From Prevotella sp. UBA4268 (GTDB lineage Bacteria; Bacteroidota; Bacteroidia; Bacteroidales; Bacteroidaceae), in NCBI GenBank assembly GCA_002395135.1, contig DGWC01000108.1:1112-62357 (forward strand): DNA of 61,246 nt. Direction: 5' to 3'. Position 1 is the stretch's first letter. Each line of letters opens with the position of its first letter. Position numbers and translations under genes: made by a program. Positions 18,748 to 27,106 of this stretch are shown piece after piece. The notes under the pieces are model-generated. The model was not told where the DNA came from. It saw nothing but the letters and a program-made list of their open reading frames with translations, and made no database searches.

Positions 18748-19062
18748 ATGGAAGTAAAAATCACAAGTGAGAATTTCGAGAGTCTGAAGAATGGCAACCT
18801 GCCATTAGTGGTTGATTTCTGGGCAACATGGTGTGGTCCATGCCGTATGATCGCTCCTATTGTGGCAGAACTTGCAGAGCAGTATGATGGCAAAATCGTT
18901 GTGGGCAAGTGCGATGTGGAGGAGAGCGACGATATCGCTATGGAGTTCGGTATCCGCAACATCCCCACCATTCTTTTCTTCAAGGACGGCAAGGTGGTAG
19001 ACAAGCACGTCGGTGCCGTTGCTAAAGCCAAGTTGCAGGAGAAATTCGAGGCTTTGCTGTAA
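18748..19062 (+). CDS. trxA: Thioredoxin
   Basis: 104 residues, cytoplasmic, no signal peptide. It carries the classical active site W-C29-G-P-C32-R-M and the cis-proline in N-I-P-T-I. It reduces disulfides of cytosolic proteins; the class II ribonucleotide reductase encoded at 5.9-8.5 kb is a likely client. The ATG at 18748 is chosen because it gives the standard N-terminus; the frame is open to 18706, but that extension (M-L-N-N-V-Y-I-N) is not thioredoxin-like. A strong terminator follows. Confidence 0.95.
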   Translation: MEVKITSENFESLKNGNLPLVVDFWATWCGPCRMIAPIVAELAEQYDGKIVVGKCDVEESDDIAMEFGIRNIPTILFFKDGKVVDKHVGAVAKAKLQEKFEALL

Positions 19063-19133
19063 GCAGCACACAGCGCACTTGATGTGCGTTGCGGCGGATG
19101 GTGTGCAGTTTTTTTCAGCATCATCCAAATGGT

Positions 19134-19181
19134 AAAAGGAATTGGCGCATCGCTTTTTTGATAGCGCCAATTCCTTTTTTT
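19134..19181. terminator. Bidirectional terminator after trxA
   Basis: AAAA, stem GGAATTGGCGC (19138-19148), 15-nt loop, stem GCGCCAATTCC (19164-19174), then seven T (19175-19181). It separates trxA from the convergent TonB-receptor gene. Confidence 0.85.
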
Positions 19182-19224
19182 GTAGGCTCCTGGTTGAGGA
19201 GTCCGTTTCATCATACAGACCTGA

Positions 19225-21306
19225 CTACCAGTTCAGGTGCAGCCGTGCACCGATTACCACCCATGTGCCGGGCTGTGGTACAAGTCCGTAGTCCACATAT
19301 TGCTTGTCGAAGATGTTGTTTGCCTGTGCATAGATGGTGTAGTCAGAGGCGTCCCACGACAGGCGCGCATCCCATAGCGCATAGGGATGATAGTCTTTCA
19401 CGTCGCCATCGAAGGTGGTATACGAGCCGATTCTGTCCTGAAACCTGAAGTTGACCGTCATGTTCAGCCTGTCATAGATATGCAGGCCGAGGTCAGCGGT
19501 TAACTTGTGGCGCAGGTATTCCAGCGCATACTGCGACTGGATGTTGGGTTCAGCCTCTTTGTCTTGGTCGATATAGCAGTAGGCAATATTGAAACTCTTG
19601 AGAATCTGCTGTGCAGGCAGCAGGTGGCTGAAGTCGGCATTGGCGGAAAGGTCCACTCCCATGGCATTCAGTCTGGTGTGGTTCACACTTTCCCACACGG
19701 CATTCTCGCCTTTGCTCGTGTCCATGATCCAGTCTATCATGTTCTTTTCATGATGGTGATACACCGATGCCCTTGCCTGAATACCCGGTGAGAGATATTT
19801 CACACCTCCCTCTATAGCGTTCATTTCCTCGGGTTTTAGGTATTTGTCAGCCTTGTGTCCGCCTTTGGAATAATATAGTTCGGTGAACGATGGCATGCGC
19901 AGCGATGTGTTGAACGAAGCATAGAGTTTCCAGTGGTCGCCGATGCGGTAACTGGCGTCGGCACCAGGATAGAGCCTGAATGGCATTTCGTTCCATGTGT
20001 TCTTCACCGCGATGAAACCTGCTGACAGCGTGAAATGGCTGAGCAGGATGTTGTGCTCCAGATGGAAACTCAGGTTGGAGCGGTTGATGCCGAGTGTATA
20101 GTCACGGTCGGTGCCATGGATATGCACGGGCTTGTTGAGGGGTTCGCCCAGGTTGCCGCTTTGCAAATCCTCGTTTCGGAATTCGGCTCCGATGGCTGTT
20201 CGTCCTGCTATCCAGTCGAAATAACTGTTCATGTTCACACCGTAGACATTGTCCCGGTTGTAGTTGTATTTCATAATCTCCGGCTGATCGCGGTATCCTT
20301 CATATTGGTCACGGTGCTGATTCCAGTACACAGAAGGACGGAAATGGAACCTTCCGCGTTTCACCTCAGCCTGAATGCCGGCATGGTACTTGTCGGTCTT
20401 TTCATATTGGTTGTCTGCTTTCCAGGTTGGGGTGGCATAAGAAGTGCTGCTTCCCCATCCTTTGGTGGACATGCCGGCATACCAGTTCACGCGCAAATCA
20501 CCCTCTGCATACTGGCCCTGATAGAAGGCTTTGCCTCCTTCATAGTCGCCGTTCAGGTTTCCTGCCTTAGAGCGTGAGAATCCGTCGCTGCGCGTATAAC
20601 TGCCGCTCACCTGGTTGTTCCACTTGCCACTGACCACATTGGTGCGCGCTCCTCCCTTGAAATAGCCAAAGGAGCCGCTCTCCGCATAGATGTCGCTGCC
20701 CGAAGTGGGGGCCGTGCGTGTCACAATGTTGATGGCTCCCACGAGCGACGAGGTGCCATAGACACGTCCTGCCGGTCCTTCCAGCACTTCAATGCGTTCA
20801 ATTTCACTAATGTCTACAGGGAGGTCAAAGGCATTATGTCCGGTCTGTGGGTCACAAATGTTAATGCCGTTGAGGAGAATTGTAATTTGCTCGCTGGTTC
20901 CGCCTCGCATGCTGATGTCGGTCTGAGCACCAATGGGACCTCTCTGGCGGACATCTACGCTGGCAACAAATTTCAGCAAATCGTTCATACTTTGCACTGG
21001 TGCCTGAGCAATCTGCTCTCTGTCCAGTACAGTTACCATTCTCGCCGCTTGGCCAAGGGCCAGCGGAGCGCGCGAACTGATGACCTCTATGTCATCAAGT
21101 GTCACCTCTTTGCTTGTCTTTACAGAAGTGGTGTCTGTCTTGGCGGTGTCTGTGCTGACACCTTCTGCCTTGGCATAGGTCAGCGTGGCAACGCTCAGCG
21201 TACCGATAATCACTTCTTTTCCCAAACAAGCAAAAAGTGAATAGCCCTTGCGTCCAAATTTCTTGAACTTAATGGCTTCGCGCTTTTGGAATTGTTTTTT
21301 GTACAT
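19225..21306 (-). CDS. TonB-dependent receptor, BtuB-like
   Basis: 693 residues. After a long N-terminus with a hydrophobic stretch (~28-45) comes a plug domain: L-D-D-I-E-V-I-S-S-R-A-P, D-I-S-M-R-G-G-T-S-E-Q, L-L-N-G-I-N-I-C-D-P-Q-T-G-H and I-E-R-I-E-V-L-E-G-P-A-G-R-V-Y-G. The rest is a beta-barrel ending on an aromatic-terminated strand (L-H-L-N-W). The D-P-Q-T-G-H motif and the size are as in the BtuB/COG4206 group, so cobalamin is a reasonable guess given the B12-dependent reductase nearby, but no cobalamin riboswitch is seen and other small ligands are possible. It has its own promoter and is separate from the thiamine operon upstream. Confidence 0.85.
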   Translation of the reverse strand: MYKKQFQKREAIKFKKFGRKGYSLFACLGKEVIIGTLSVATLTYAKAEGVSTDTAKTDTTSVKTSKEVTLDDIEVISSRAPLALGQAARMVTVLDREQIAQAPVQSMNDLLKFVASVDVRQRGPIGAQTDISMRGGTSEQITILLNGINICDPQTGHNAFDLPVDISEIERIEVLEGPAGRVYGTSSLVGAINIVTRTAPTSGSDIYAESGSFGYFKGGARTNVVSGKWNNQVSGSYTRSDGFSRSKAGNLNGDYEGGKAFYQGQYAEGDLRVNWYAGMSTKGWGSSTSYATPTWKADNQYEKTDKYHAGIQAEVKRGRFHFRPSVYWNQHRDQYEGYRDQPEIMKYNYNRDNVYGVNMNSYFDWIAGRTAIGAEFRNEDLQSGNLGEPLNKPVHIHGTDRDYTLGINRSNLSFHLEHNILLSHFTLSAGFIAVKNTWNEMPFRLYPGADASYRIGDHWKLYASFNTSLRMPSFTELYYSKGGHKADKYLKPEEMNAIEGGVKYLSPGIQARASVYHHHEKNMIDWIMDTSKGENAVWESVNHTRLNAMGVDLSANADFSHLLPAQQILKSFNIAYCYIDQDKEAEPNIQSQYALEYLRHKLTADLGLHIYDRLNMTVNFRFQDRIGSYTTFDGDVKDYHPYALWDARLSWDASDYTIYAQANNIFDKQYVDYGLVPQPGTWVVIGARLHLNW

Positions 21307-21348
21307 AGTAATTATTCTGTTATGCCTTGCACTATTGCAAAGCGAGCG

Positions 21349-21380
21349 CGAAGGTACGAAAAAATATGCTTTTCGGCAAA
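21349..21380 (-). promoter_or_regulatory. Promoter of the BtuB-like receptor gene
   Basis: Minus strand TTTG (21380-21377), 20-nt spacer, TAccTTCG (21356-21349). The -7 element has one change from TTTG to TTCG. The leader would be about 40 nt. Confidence 0.65.
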
Positions 21381-21503
21381 TAATCCTTCATTTTTTTGTG
21401 GAGGGTGGTGGAGGGTAAAGCATGAAATGCTGATCCCATACGCCAAACGGATGTTTCGATGCGGTTGGCATGCTGCTGCCCGTTGCATCTTTGAATCGCA
21501 ATC

Positions 21504-21632
21504 AATAAAAAACGGTTTAACCTCCCGGCCAAACCGTTAAAATCATTAATAATTAAATTAACTCAAGTTTATAGGAAATACTCTCACGAGCACTGGTATG
21601 TTTTCTCATAATGTGAGACAACATTCTTTCGT
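21504..21632 (-). ncRNA. Candidate small RNA (~130 nt)
   Basis: A full-consensus promoter lies just upstream on the minus strand, and transcription from it would end at a strong hairpin: AACGGTTT plus GGCC, a GGGA (GNRA-type) tetraloop, GGTT plus AAACCGTT, then a T-rich tract (T6 at the stem end, then ATT). Within the transcript a 5-bp hairpin TCTCA/TGAGA sits near the 5' end (21604-21618). No open reading frame of note lies inside. It could be an independent small RNA, or the terminator may simply close the thiamine operon whose last gene stops 166 nt before it; the promoter favours the first reading. Confidence 0.4.
21511..21538 (-). terminator. Intrinsic terminator with GNRA tetraloop
   Basis: Minus strand: 12-bp stem (two G-U pairs) formed by AACGGTTTGGCC and GGTTAAACCGTT around the tetraloop GGGA, followed by a T-rich tract. 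It ends the candidate small RNA and probably also any read-through from the thiamine operon. Confidence 0.8.
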
Positions 21633-21636
21633 TTTG

Positions 21637-21668
21637 CAAATATACATAAAAAATGCGCATTTGCAAAA
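21637..21668 (-). promoter_or_regulatory. Promoter of the candidate small RNA
   Basis: Minus strand TTTTG (21668-21664), 19-nt spacer, TAtaTTTG (21644-21637), a full consensus match, with no protein gene starting within 300 nt downstream. Confidence 0.65.
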
Positions 21669-21703
21669 TAATATACATGCTCTTGTGTGAAAACGACTCC
21701 TTT

Positions 21704-22345
21704 TTAATTATTCTTAACTGATTCTTCTTTGTTCATCATTTGAATCCACTTGCGGAATCCCAAAATGGCAATCACCACATACAGTCCGTAGAGTGCTGCC
21801 TTGAAGGGAATCCCTTTTGTGATATAGAGGTAGCAACTCACGGCATCCACGACAATCCATAGCAGCCATTGCTCCACATATTTCATCGCCAGCGCCCACA
21901 GGGCAACAATGCTCAGCGCGTTGGTGAATGAGTCGGTAACCGGAATGCTGCTGTTGGTGTAGTTCACCAGTACCCAATAGGTGATGCCCCACACCACGAA
22001 AAAGCACACAACCGTAGAGAGCAAGAGTCTTTTGGGGAAGTGCTTGATCTGCATGCTGTCCTTATGCTTCTGTTCCTGGATGACTGCCGTGGCATTCTTG
22101 CTCTTTAAATCCTTGATTTTCCATACAGCATAGCCGTAGATAGCGGCTATGGTATAGTAGGTTGCCATGCCTGCATCTCCATAGAGTCCATGACTCCAAT
22201 ACAGATAGATGTCCAGTGCGGGCATGATGATGCCTACTAACCACAGCCAGATGCTTGCCTTGTATTCAAGCAGTATGTAGAGCAGACCCAACAGCGTTGT
22301 GAAGAAGTCGAGCCAATGTCCTGATAACCAAGAGGCTAAATCCAT
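21704..22345 (-). CDS. pnuT: PnuC-family permease, probably thiamine (PnuT)
   Basis: 213 residues with about seven hydrophobic helices and the PnuC-family features W-L-V-G-I-I-M-P-A-L-D-I-Y-L-Y-W (first half) and V-E-Q-W-L-L-W-I-V-V-D-A-V-S (second half). PnuC proteins are facilitators for vitamins that become trapped by phosphorylation; members under TPP control are assigned to thiamine (PnuT). It lies 44 nt after the TonB receptor, in the operon headed by a TPP riboswitch, which is the reason for the thiamine call. In many Bacteroidota a thiamine pyrophosphokinase gene follows; none is present here. Confidence 0.88.
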   Translation of the reverse strand: MDLASWLSGHWLDFFTTLLGLLYILLEYKASIWLWLVGIIMPALDIYLYWSHGLYGDAGMATYYTIAAIYGYAVWKIKDLKSKNATAVIQEQKHKDSMQIKHFPKRLLLSTVVCFFVVWGITYWVLVNYTNSSIPVTDSFTNALSIVALWALAMKYVEQWLLWIVVDAVSCYLYITKGIPFKAALYGLYVVIAILGFRKWIQMMNKEESVKNN

Positions 22346-22389
22346 GTTGTTCTCTTATGTTGACGCGTGTAATGGATGTTGAACACAGA

Positions 22390-24843
22390 TTAGAAACGCA
22401 GCGTGATGCTGCCCATAGCGGTGAAGCCGGCGGTGGGGGTGAATCCCAGTTGATAGTAGCGGTTGCCGTTGGTGTGGCCGTAACTCTCGGCAACGGCAGA
22501 GTAGACCCATCCGCTGGTGGCCACATGGTTGTTGAATATGTTGTTCAGGTTGAGGCCGAACACCATCTCCTTCACACCCGCATGCTTCAGCGGCAGCGTA
22601 TAGTTGAAGCTGACGTTGGTCAGCGAGTAGGCAGGCAGCGAGCGGTCGCGGTGCTCGGTGTTGTCAAGATACATCCGGCTGACGTAGCCTGTGTGCCATA
22701 CGGCCTGGAAGCCCTTCAGGTGGAAGTTGACGAAGCCGTTGAGGATGGCCGACGGCGAGAAGGCCAGTGTGGCATCGCTGTAGTGGAACTCACGCAGTTC
22801 GTCGCCGTTGCCGTCGATATGATAATGCTCGATAGCATACTGGCGTGCGGCTTCATCCTTGCCATAGTTGTAGTCGTCCCAGTCTTCCACATATTCGGTA
22901 AAGTCCTTCAGTTTGTTCTTGCTCAGGGCAGCATTGCCCTCAAGGGTCAGACAGGGCAGAATGTCCCAGGCTGCCGTCAGTTCGATACCCATGCGATAGG
23001 AGTCCTTGATGTTCGTGGTGAGCGGTTCGCCGATGTCACTCGTCATGCCAGTCTGTACGAACTGGTTGTTATAGTCCATATAGTAGAGCGTGGCACCTGC
23101 GCGGAAGGTGGGCGTGCCGTACTGATAGCCCAGTTCGTAGTCGAGCAGTGACTCAGCCTTTGGAGCAGGGTAGTTTCCATTGTCGGTGAAGTTGTTGCGC
23201 TCCGGTTCACGATGGCTGAGGGCCATAGAGAAGAAGGCGCGGTGCGGGCCATGGTGGAAACTCAGGCCTGCCTTGGGATTGAAGAAGTGGTACTTCTTGT
23301 CGATGTCGAGGTAGTGCTTCTCATACAGACTGGTGTTGTCGTTTTTGATAAACTTGTCGTTGTAGCCGTCGGTCTTGTAGCGAACGTGGCGGTATTGTAT
23401 GTCGCCGAACACATCCCAGTTGTCGGTGATGTGGCGGGTGCCCTTCAAGAAGATGTTGCCATCGAACTTGTCGGCATCAGAGTCATAGTATCGGTAGTCG
23501 CCCTTGCCCATGAGCATCTGGCGCAGGATGTCGTTGCTCAGGTAAGTGACGTAGCCGAAGTGGTTGCCGCTGAACTGCTGGAACGACGCGCCGCCGATGA
23601 TGTCGCGCTCTGCATCGCGGTAGTTCAGCGTCCACAAGGCACCGTAGTTGTCTTGCTTCAGACCTTTCTTGCGCACCCAGTCGGTGCGCTTCACGCCCTG
23701 CAGGTCGGGGAAGTCGGGACTGGGCAGACCGAGTTTCTTCACTTTGTTGTCGTAGCGAAACTCCTTGTAGTAGCCGTAGCCGTGGGTGTAATGGAGCGAG
23801 GCCGTCGACTTCCAGTGATCGTTGATGTCCCATACTGCCGACAGAATATTGTGGTTCTGCCAGAAATTGTCGGTGGTCTTGTCCCAGTAGTTGCCGTTGT
23901 TCATCTTGTAGCGCTCAGTCAGGTAATTGCCGCTGGCATCGCGTGCAAAATTGCCGTCGGCATCATAGGCAAAGTGCTCGTAGAGGCTGTTGTAGCGGCC
24001 CAGTCCCACGTTATACATGTCTTTGTAGGTCTTGATGCCGGTAGATATGCCATATATTCCGTCCATCAGACTGAGGTCGTCGTTGCCTGCGGTGACAGCA
24101 TTCCATGCCTGTCCTGTCTTTTCGAAGTTGCCGATGTTCTTGTATCTGATGGTGAAATTGTCGTCCATCCATGTCAGTCCGCCATAGTAGGAGCCCGACC
24201 GCCCGCTCGTTCCGTGGATATATCCGTCGGTATTTGTTTCGTGATAGGCACCGTCGAAGATCAGATGGTTCCACAGCAAACCCGTTGAGAACGCGCCTCC
24301 CACGTTGAATGTGTTATACGATCCGTATGACAGGTTCACCTCTCCGCCAGCCTTTGTCGACGGAGTCTTTGACGAAAGCGAAACCGTTCCGCCGAAAGCA
24401 CCGTCGCCATTGGTGCTCGATCCCACGCCTCGCTGTATCTGCACGCCGCCCAGGAGTGATGCATACGAATTCATGTTTGCCCAGAACACGCACTGGTCTT
24501 CAGGAGAATTCAAGGGAACACCGTCGAGTGTCACGTTGATGCGCGAGCCGCCGGCACCGCGGATGCGCATGTAGGTGGTTCCCGTACCAACGCCGTTTTC
24601 GCTCCATGCCAGCACGCCTGGTGTCTGTGAGAACAGGAACGGCAGTTCTCTGCCTGTCTTGCTGAAGTTCTGCAACTCGTTTTTCTTGATGTTGGCCACG
24701 GCAAACGGTGCGTCTTTCTGCACCCATACGCCTTTCACTACTACCTCTTGCAACTGCTCCATGCGCAGCGAGTCATTGTCGTCGGCAAACATGCTGCCGG
24801 CAGACATCACCATGGCCAAAGCCATTGTCATTGCTTTTTTCAT
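22390..24843 (-). CDS. TonB-dependent receptor for thiamine (OMR1 type)
   Basis: 817 residues. Signal peptide ~1-20 (ends M-F-A-D). A TonB-box-like stretch L-Q-E-V-V-V-K-G leads into the plug (M-R-I-R-G-A-G-G-S-R-I, L-D-G-V-P-L-N-S-P-E-D, Q-R-G-V-G-S-S-T-N-G), and a long 22-strand-type barrel ends with S-I-T-L-R-F. It imports a ligand across the outer membrane with TonB/ExbBD energy. The TPP riboswitch directly upstream and the PnuT gene downstream identify thiamine or a thiamine compound as the ligand, as established for the OMR1-pnuT operons of Bacteroidota. No carboxypeptidase-like or STN domain precedes the plug. Confidence 0.9.
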   Translation of the reverse strand: MKKAMTMALAMVMSAGSMFADDNDSLRMEQLQEVVVKGVWVQKDAPFAVANIKKNELQNFSKTGRELPFLFSQTPGVLAWSENGVGTGTTYMRIRGAGGSRINVTLDGVPLNSPEDQCVFWANMNSYASLLGGVQIQRGVGSSTNGDGAFGGTVSLSSKTPSTKAGGEVNLSYGSYNTFNVGGAFSTGLLWNHLIFDGAYHETNTDGYIHGTSGRSGSYYGGLTWMDDNFTIRYKNIGNFEKTGQAWNAVTAGNDDLSLMDGIYGISTGIKTYKDMYNVGLGRYNSLYEHFAYDADGNFARDASGNYLTERYKMNNGNYWDKTTDNFWQNHNILSAVWDINDHWKSTASLHYTHGYGYYKEFRYDNKVKKLGLPSPDFPDLQGVKRTDWVRKKGLKQDNYGALWTLNYRDAERDIIGGASFQQFSGNHFGYVTYLSNDILRQMLMGKGDYRYYDSDADKFDGNIFLKGTRHITDNWDVFGDIQYRHVRYKTDGYNDKFIKNDNTSLYEKHYLDIDKKYHFFNPKAGLSFHHGPHRAFFSMALSHREPERNNFTDNGNYPAPKAESLLDYELGYQYGTPTFRAGATLYYMDYNNQFVQTGMTSDIGEPLTTNIKDSYRMGIELTAAWDILPCLTLEGNAALSKNKLKDFTEYVEDWDDYNYGKDEAARQYAIEHYHIDGNGDELREFHYSDATLAFSPSAILNGFVNFHLKGFQAVWHTGYVSRMYLDNTEHRDRSLPAYSLTNVSFNYTLPLKHAGVKEMVFGLNLNNIFNNHVATSGWVYSAVAESYGHTNGNRYYQLGFTPTAGFTAMGSITLRF

Positions 24844-24914
24844 ATACCTTTTTATAATATAATAGATAAGGGTAGTCGCCCACGGCCGGAAACCTGCATG
24901 TTTGCCAATCGTTT

Positions 24915-25003
24915 CTCAGCCTATCCCTACGCCGGCATTATCCGGATCAGGTCAGAGGGTATCATCTCAGCCACGACAACAAGAATCGGGCACCCCTTAA
25001 CTT
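24915..25003 (-). ncRNA. TPP riboswitch (THI element)
   Basis: On the minus strand the conserved THI blocks appear in order: GGGGTG (24996-24991), CTGAGA (24970-24965), ACCC, CTGACCTGATC, then GGATAATGCCGG and CGTAGGGA (to 24924). Thiamine pyrophosphate binding turns off downstream expression. It lies in a ~180-nt leader of the receptor-pnuT operon, 72 nt before the start codon. No hairpin with a T tract follows, so control is probably at translation. A separate hairpin ACTTAC/GTAAGT precedes it at the 5' end of the transcript (24999-25015). Confidence 0.95.
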
Positions 25004-25022
25004 ACGCTTTGTAAGTCGGGTG

Positions 25023-25054
25023 CAAAGTTAATATAATTTGCTGAAAAGACAAAA
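25023..25054 (-). promoter_or_regulatory. Promoter of the thiamine operon
   Basis: Minus strand TTTTG (25054-25050), 19-nt spacer, TAacTTTG (25030-25023), full consensus. Transcription would start near 25018, just ahead of the TPP riboswitch. Confidence 0.78.
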
Positions 25055-25133
25055 TGAATGGCGGTTTTTTATGGCATATGCAAATAAAAAATGGTGCAAA
25101 TAATGGTGCAGCGGCAGCGCAATGGCGACGTTT

Positions 25134-26255
25134 CTATTCCACGATAATCTTGTTGCCTTCCTTGAAGACGTAGGCTTTCTTCATGCGGTTCATCATGTTG
25201 ATGGCTGCATCCACGCCGTTGTTGCGCTCACTGATGAACCTCATTTTCAGGTTCAGAGCCTCCTTGTTGCGGAATTCAACGGTCATGTTGAAGTTCTCAC
25301 CGATGGCTTCCATGATGGTTTTCAGGTCAACATTGTCGAAATAGAGATATCCGTCGCGCCAGTATTCATAAGGAACGATGTCGGTTTCGCCCACATGGAA
25401 ATTGTTGTCGGCGATGGTCACCTGCTGGCCAGGCTTCAGCACCACCTCCTGCTGGCTTTCTTTTGCATTCACGCGGATGCTTCCGCTGATCAGCGTAATC
25501 TCTCCCTCCATGGTGTTGATGTCGAATTCGGTACCCAGCACGGTGGTTTGCGCCATGTCGGTCATCACGATGAACGGGTGCTCGGCATTTTTTGCCACTT
25601 TGAAATAGGCGCGTCCGCTGAGTTTTACAACGCGCTCGCGCCCCACGAACTCGGTGGGGAAGATGACCCTGCTGTTGGGATGCAGATATGCCACACTGCC
25701 GTCGGGAAGCGTCACCGATGCCGATTTGCCGTAGGGCACTTCAAGCGTGACGCTCTCAATGTGTTCCTTGTCGGCAAATATTTTGCGAAAATCATCAATG
25801 GTGATGTCAGTGTTCTGTTTTGTCTTGGGGCTCAGTGTCACCTTCTGGCCGTTCTCGTTGGTCAGGCTGATGCCTGTCTGCTCTTCGTCGGCAGTGAACA
25901 CGAATCCCTTGGCCAGTTGCTTCTCCATTTCAGACATGGTCATGGATGCATCCGAGGCGCTCTTCCAGAAACTGAAGGCAATCACGGCCGCCACCACGGC
26001 TGCTGCCAATGCTGCCATTCTGAATATCCTGGCTTTCGACCCTTTGTGCATCCTCTTTTTATGGAACGCGTTCAGCCTCTCTTCCACATCCACGTGCCCC
26101 ATGCGCATCTTGGCCTTGATGGCAAGCAGATCTTGCACATCACGGCGCAGTGCATCGTCATGGCGCAGTTCGTTGAGTTGTTGTTCTGTAATCCCGGCAC
26201 CAGCCTCTAAGATGTCAAGCGCGCGGTTTTCAGATGAGGTTACTTCTTGTTCCAT
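25134..26255 (-). CDS. FecR-family anti-sigma factor (locus 1)
   Basis: 373 residues. A cytoplasmic N-terminal segment (1-~80) is followed by one membrane helix (~81-100, A-A-L-A-A-A-V-V-A-A-V-I-A-F), a periplasmic FecR domain (V-P-Y-G-K-S-A-S-V-T-L-P-D-G-S-V, F-P-T-E-F-V-G-R-E-R-V-V, G-R-A-Y-F-K-V-A) and a C-terminal DUF4974 domain (Y-L-Y-F-D-N-V-D-L-K-T-I-M). It holds the ECF sigma factor encoded 44 nt upstream and releases it when a SusC-type receptor with an STN domain signals through the periplasm. The divergent susC at 27.4 kb is the likely partner. Confidence 0.93.
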   Translation of the reverse strand: MEQEVTSSENRALDILEAGAGITEQQLNELRHDDALRRDVQDLLAIKAKMRMGHVDVEERLNAFHKKRMHKGSKARIFRMAALAAAVVAAVIAFSFWKSASDASMTMSEMEKQLAKGFVFTADEEQTGISLTNENGQKVTLSPKTKQNTDITIDDFRKIFADKEHIESVTLEVPYGKSASVTLPDGSVAYLHPNSRVIFPTEFVGRERVVKLSGRAYFKVAKNAEHPFIVMTDMAQTTVLGTEFDINTMEGEITLISGSIRVNAKESQQEVVLKPGQQVTIADNNFHVGETDIVPYEYWRDGYLYFDNVDLKTIMEAIGENFNMTVEFRNKEALNLKMRFISERNNGVDAAINMMNRMKKAYVFKEGNKIIVE

Positions 26256-26299
26256 TTTCGCTTCATTATGTTATTTATACGAATAAGTCACGATTTAGG

Positions 26300-26803
26300 T
26301 TACGTTTTTAGGGATTTTTTAATTTCTCTAAGTATTTTAAGGGCTTTTATCATGTGTTTTTTTACAGCACTTATACTTATGTCCATTTCTTGTGCCACCT
26401 CTCTGTACTTTTTGTCATACATGTAGCAAGCCTCGATGATTTCGCGCGTGGGCGACGTGAGATGTTCCAACACCATATTTATAATCATGGTGTTGTCTTC
26501 GTCTTCGAGCAAGTGTTCTTCGTAAATATACTGCTGGCTCATGTACTCCACGGTGTTCGCATACTTGGCATATTGCTTGTCTTTGCGCAGGAAATCAATG
26601 CACCGGTTGCGCACGCAGGTGAAGAGGTAACTTTTTGAATTGCTTTCTTTGATGTCGGAATAGTTTCGCCACACTTCTTCGAACACGTCATTCACAATGT
26701 CGTGGCAATCCGCTTTGTCGGGAATATACTGCATGGCAAAATGCAGCAGGGGAGTGTAATACTTGCGGAAAAGGTTGTCGAAACTTTGTTGTTCTCTCTT
26801 CAT
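26300..26803 (-). CDS. ECF RNA polymerase sigma factor (locus 1)
   Basis: 167 residues. Region 2 (residues ~8-75, including F-D-N-L-F-R-K-Y-Y, D-I-V-N-D-V-F-E-E-V-W and Y-L-F-T-C-V-R-N-R-C-I-D-F-L) and region 4 (T-S-P-T-R-E-I-I-E-A-C-Y ... R-E-V-A-Q-E-M-D-I-S-I-S-A-V-K-K-H-M) are both clear. It belongs to the FecI-like group that activates SusC/SusD operons in Bacteroidota. Co-transcribed with the FecR gene that follows. Its -7 box ends 7 nt before the start codon, so the mRNA has almost no leader. Confidence 0.95.
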   Translation of the reverse strand: MKREQQSFDNLFRKYYTPLLHFAMQYIPDKADCHDIVNDVFEEVWRNYSDIKESNSKSYLFTCVRNRCIDFLRKDKQYAKYANTVEYMSQQYIYEEHLLEDEDNTMIINMVLEHLTSPTREIIEACYMYDKKYREVAQEMDISISAVKKHMIKALKILREIKKSLKT

Positions 26804-26810
26804 CTGGCTG

Positions 26811-26818
26811 CAAAGGTA
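26811..26818 (-). promoter_or_regulatory. -7 element of the sigma-factor gene (locus 1)
   Basis: Minus strand TAccTTTG, then CAGCCAG and ATG. The region at -33 is T-rich but has no TTG. The sequence from TTTG through the start codon is nearly the same at the second sigma gene (44816-44829). Confidence 0.55.
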
Positions 26819-27018
26819 ATCATTTTCTTTTTCTTAAAAGAAAAAAAACAGTGTTTTCTTCGAATGGAAACTCTTTTCCTATGTGATTTTCATTTGATTC
26901 TCATCTGATTTCTTATGTATTTCATGTCTGTTCATATCATCGTCATCCTTGCCGAATACTGCCGTTTTCCTCACTCGGTTCCATAAGAACGGAGCCTCGA
27001 TTGTGGCACTTGGCAAAA

Positions 27019-27106
27019 GTAAATTAAATTAATTTGCTCGGTAATTTAAATTGATTTGAAAAGTAAATTAAATTGATTTGCTCGGTAAATTAAATTGATT
27101 TGCTGA
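27019..27106. repeat. 22-bp repeat array 1: four dyad units with 7-bp linkers
   Basis: Four 15-bp units at 27021-27035, 27043-27057, 27065-27079 and 27087-27101, separated by 7-bp linkers (gctcggt, gaaaagt, gctcggt). The unit is close to AAATTAAATTGATTT, an imperfect palindrome of form AAATnAAnTTnATTT. Period is exactly 22 bp. Units differ by one or two bases. Lies between the divergent sigma gene and susC. The geometry equals that of the array at 45382-45501, though the base sequence differs. Confidence 0.85.

Larger units (their letters stand above)
21307..21703 (-). other. 397-nt gap between the thiamine permease and the BtuB-like receptor
   Basis: Contains, in minus-strand order, a promoter (21637-21668), a candidate small RNA ending at a strong terminator (21504-21632), about 120 nt in which I see nothing, and the receptor promoter (21349-21380). 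Confidence 0.6.
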
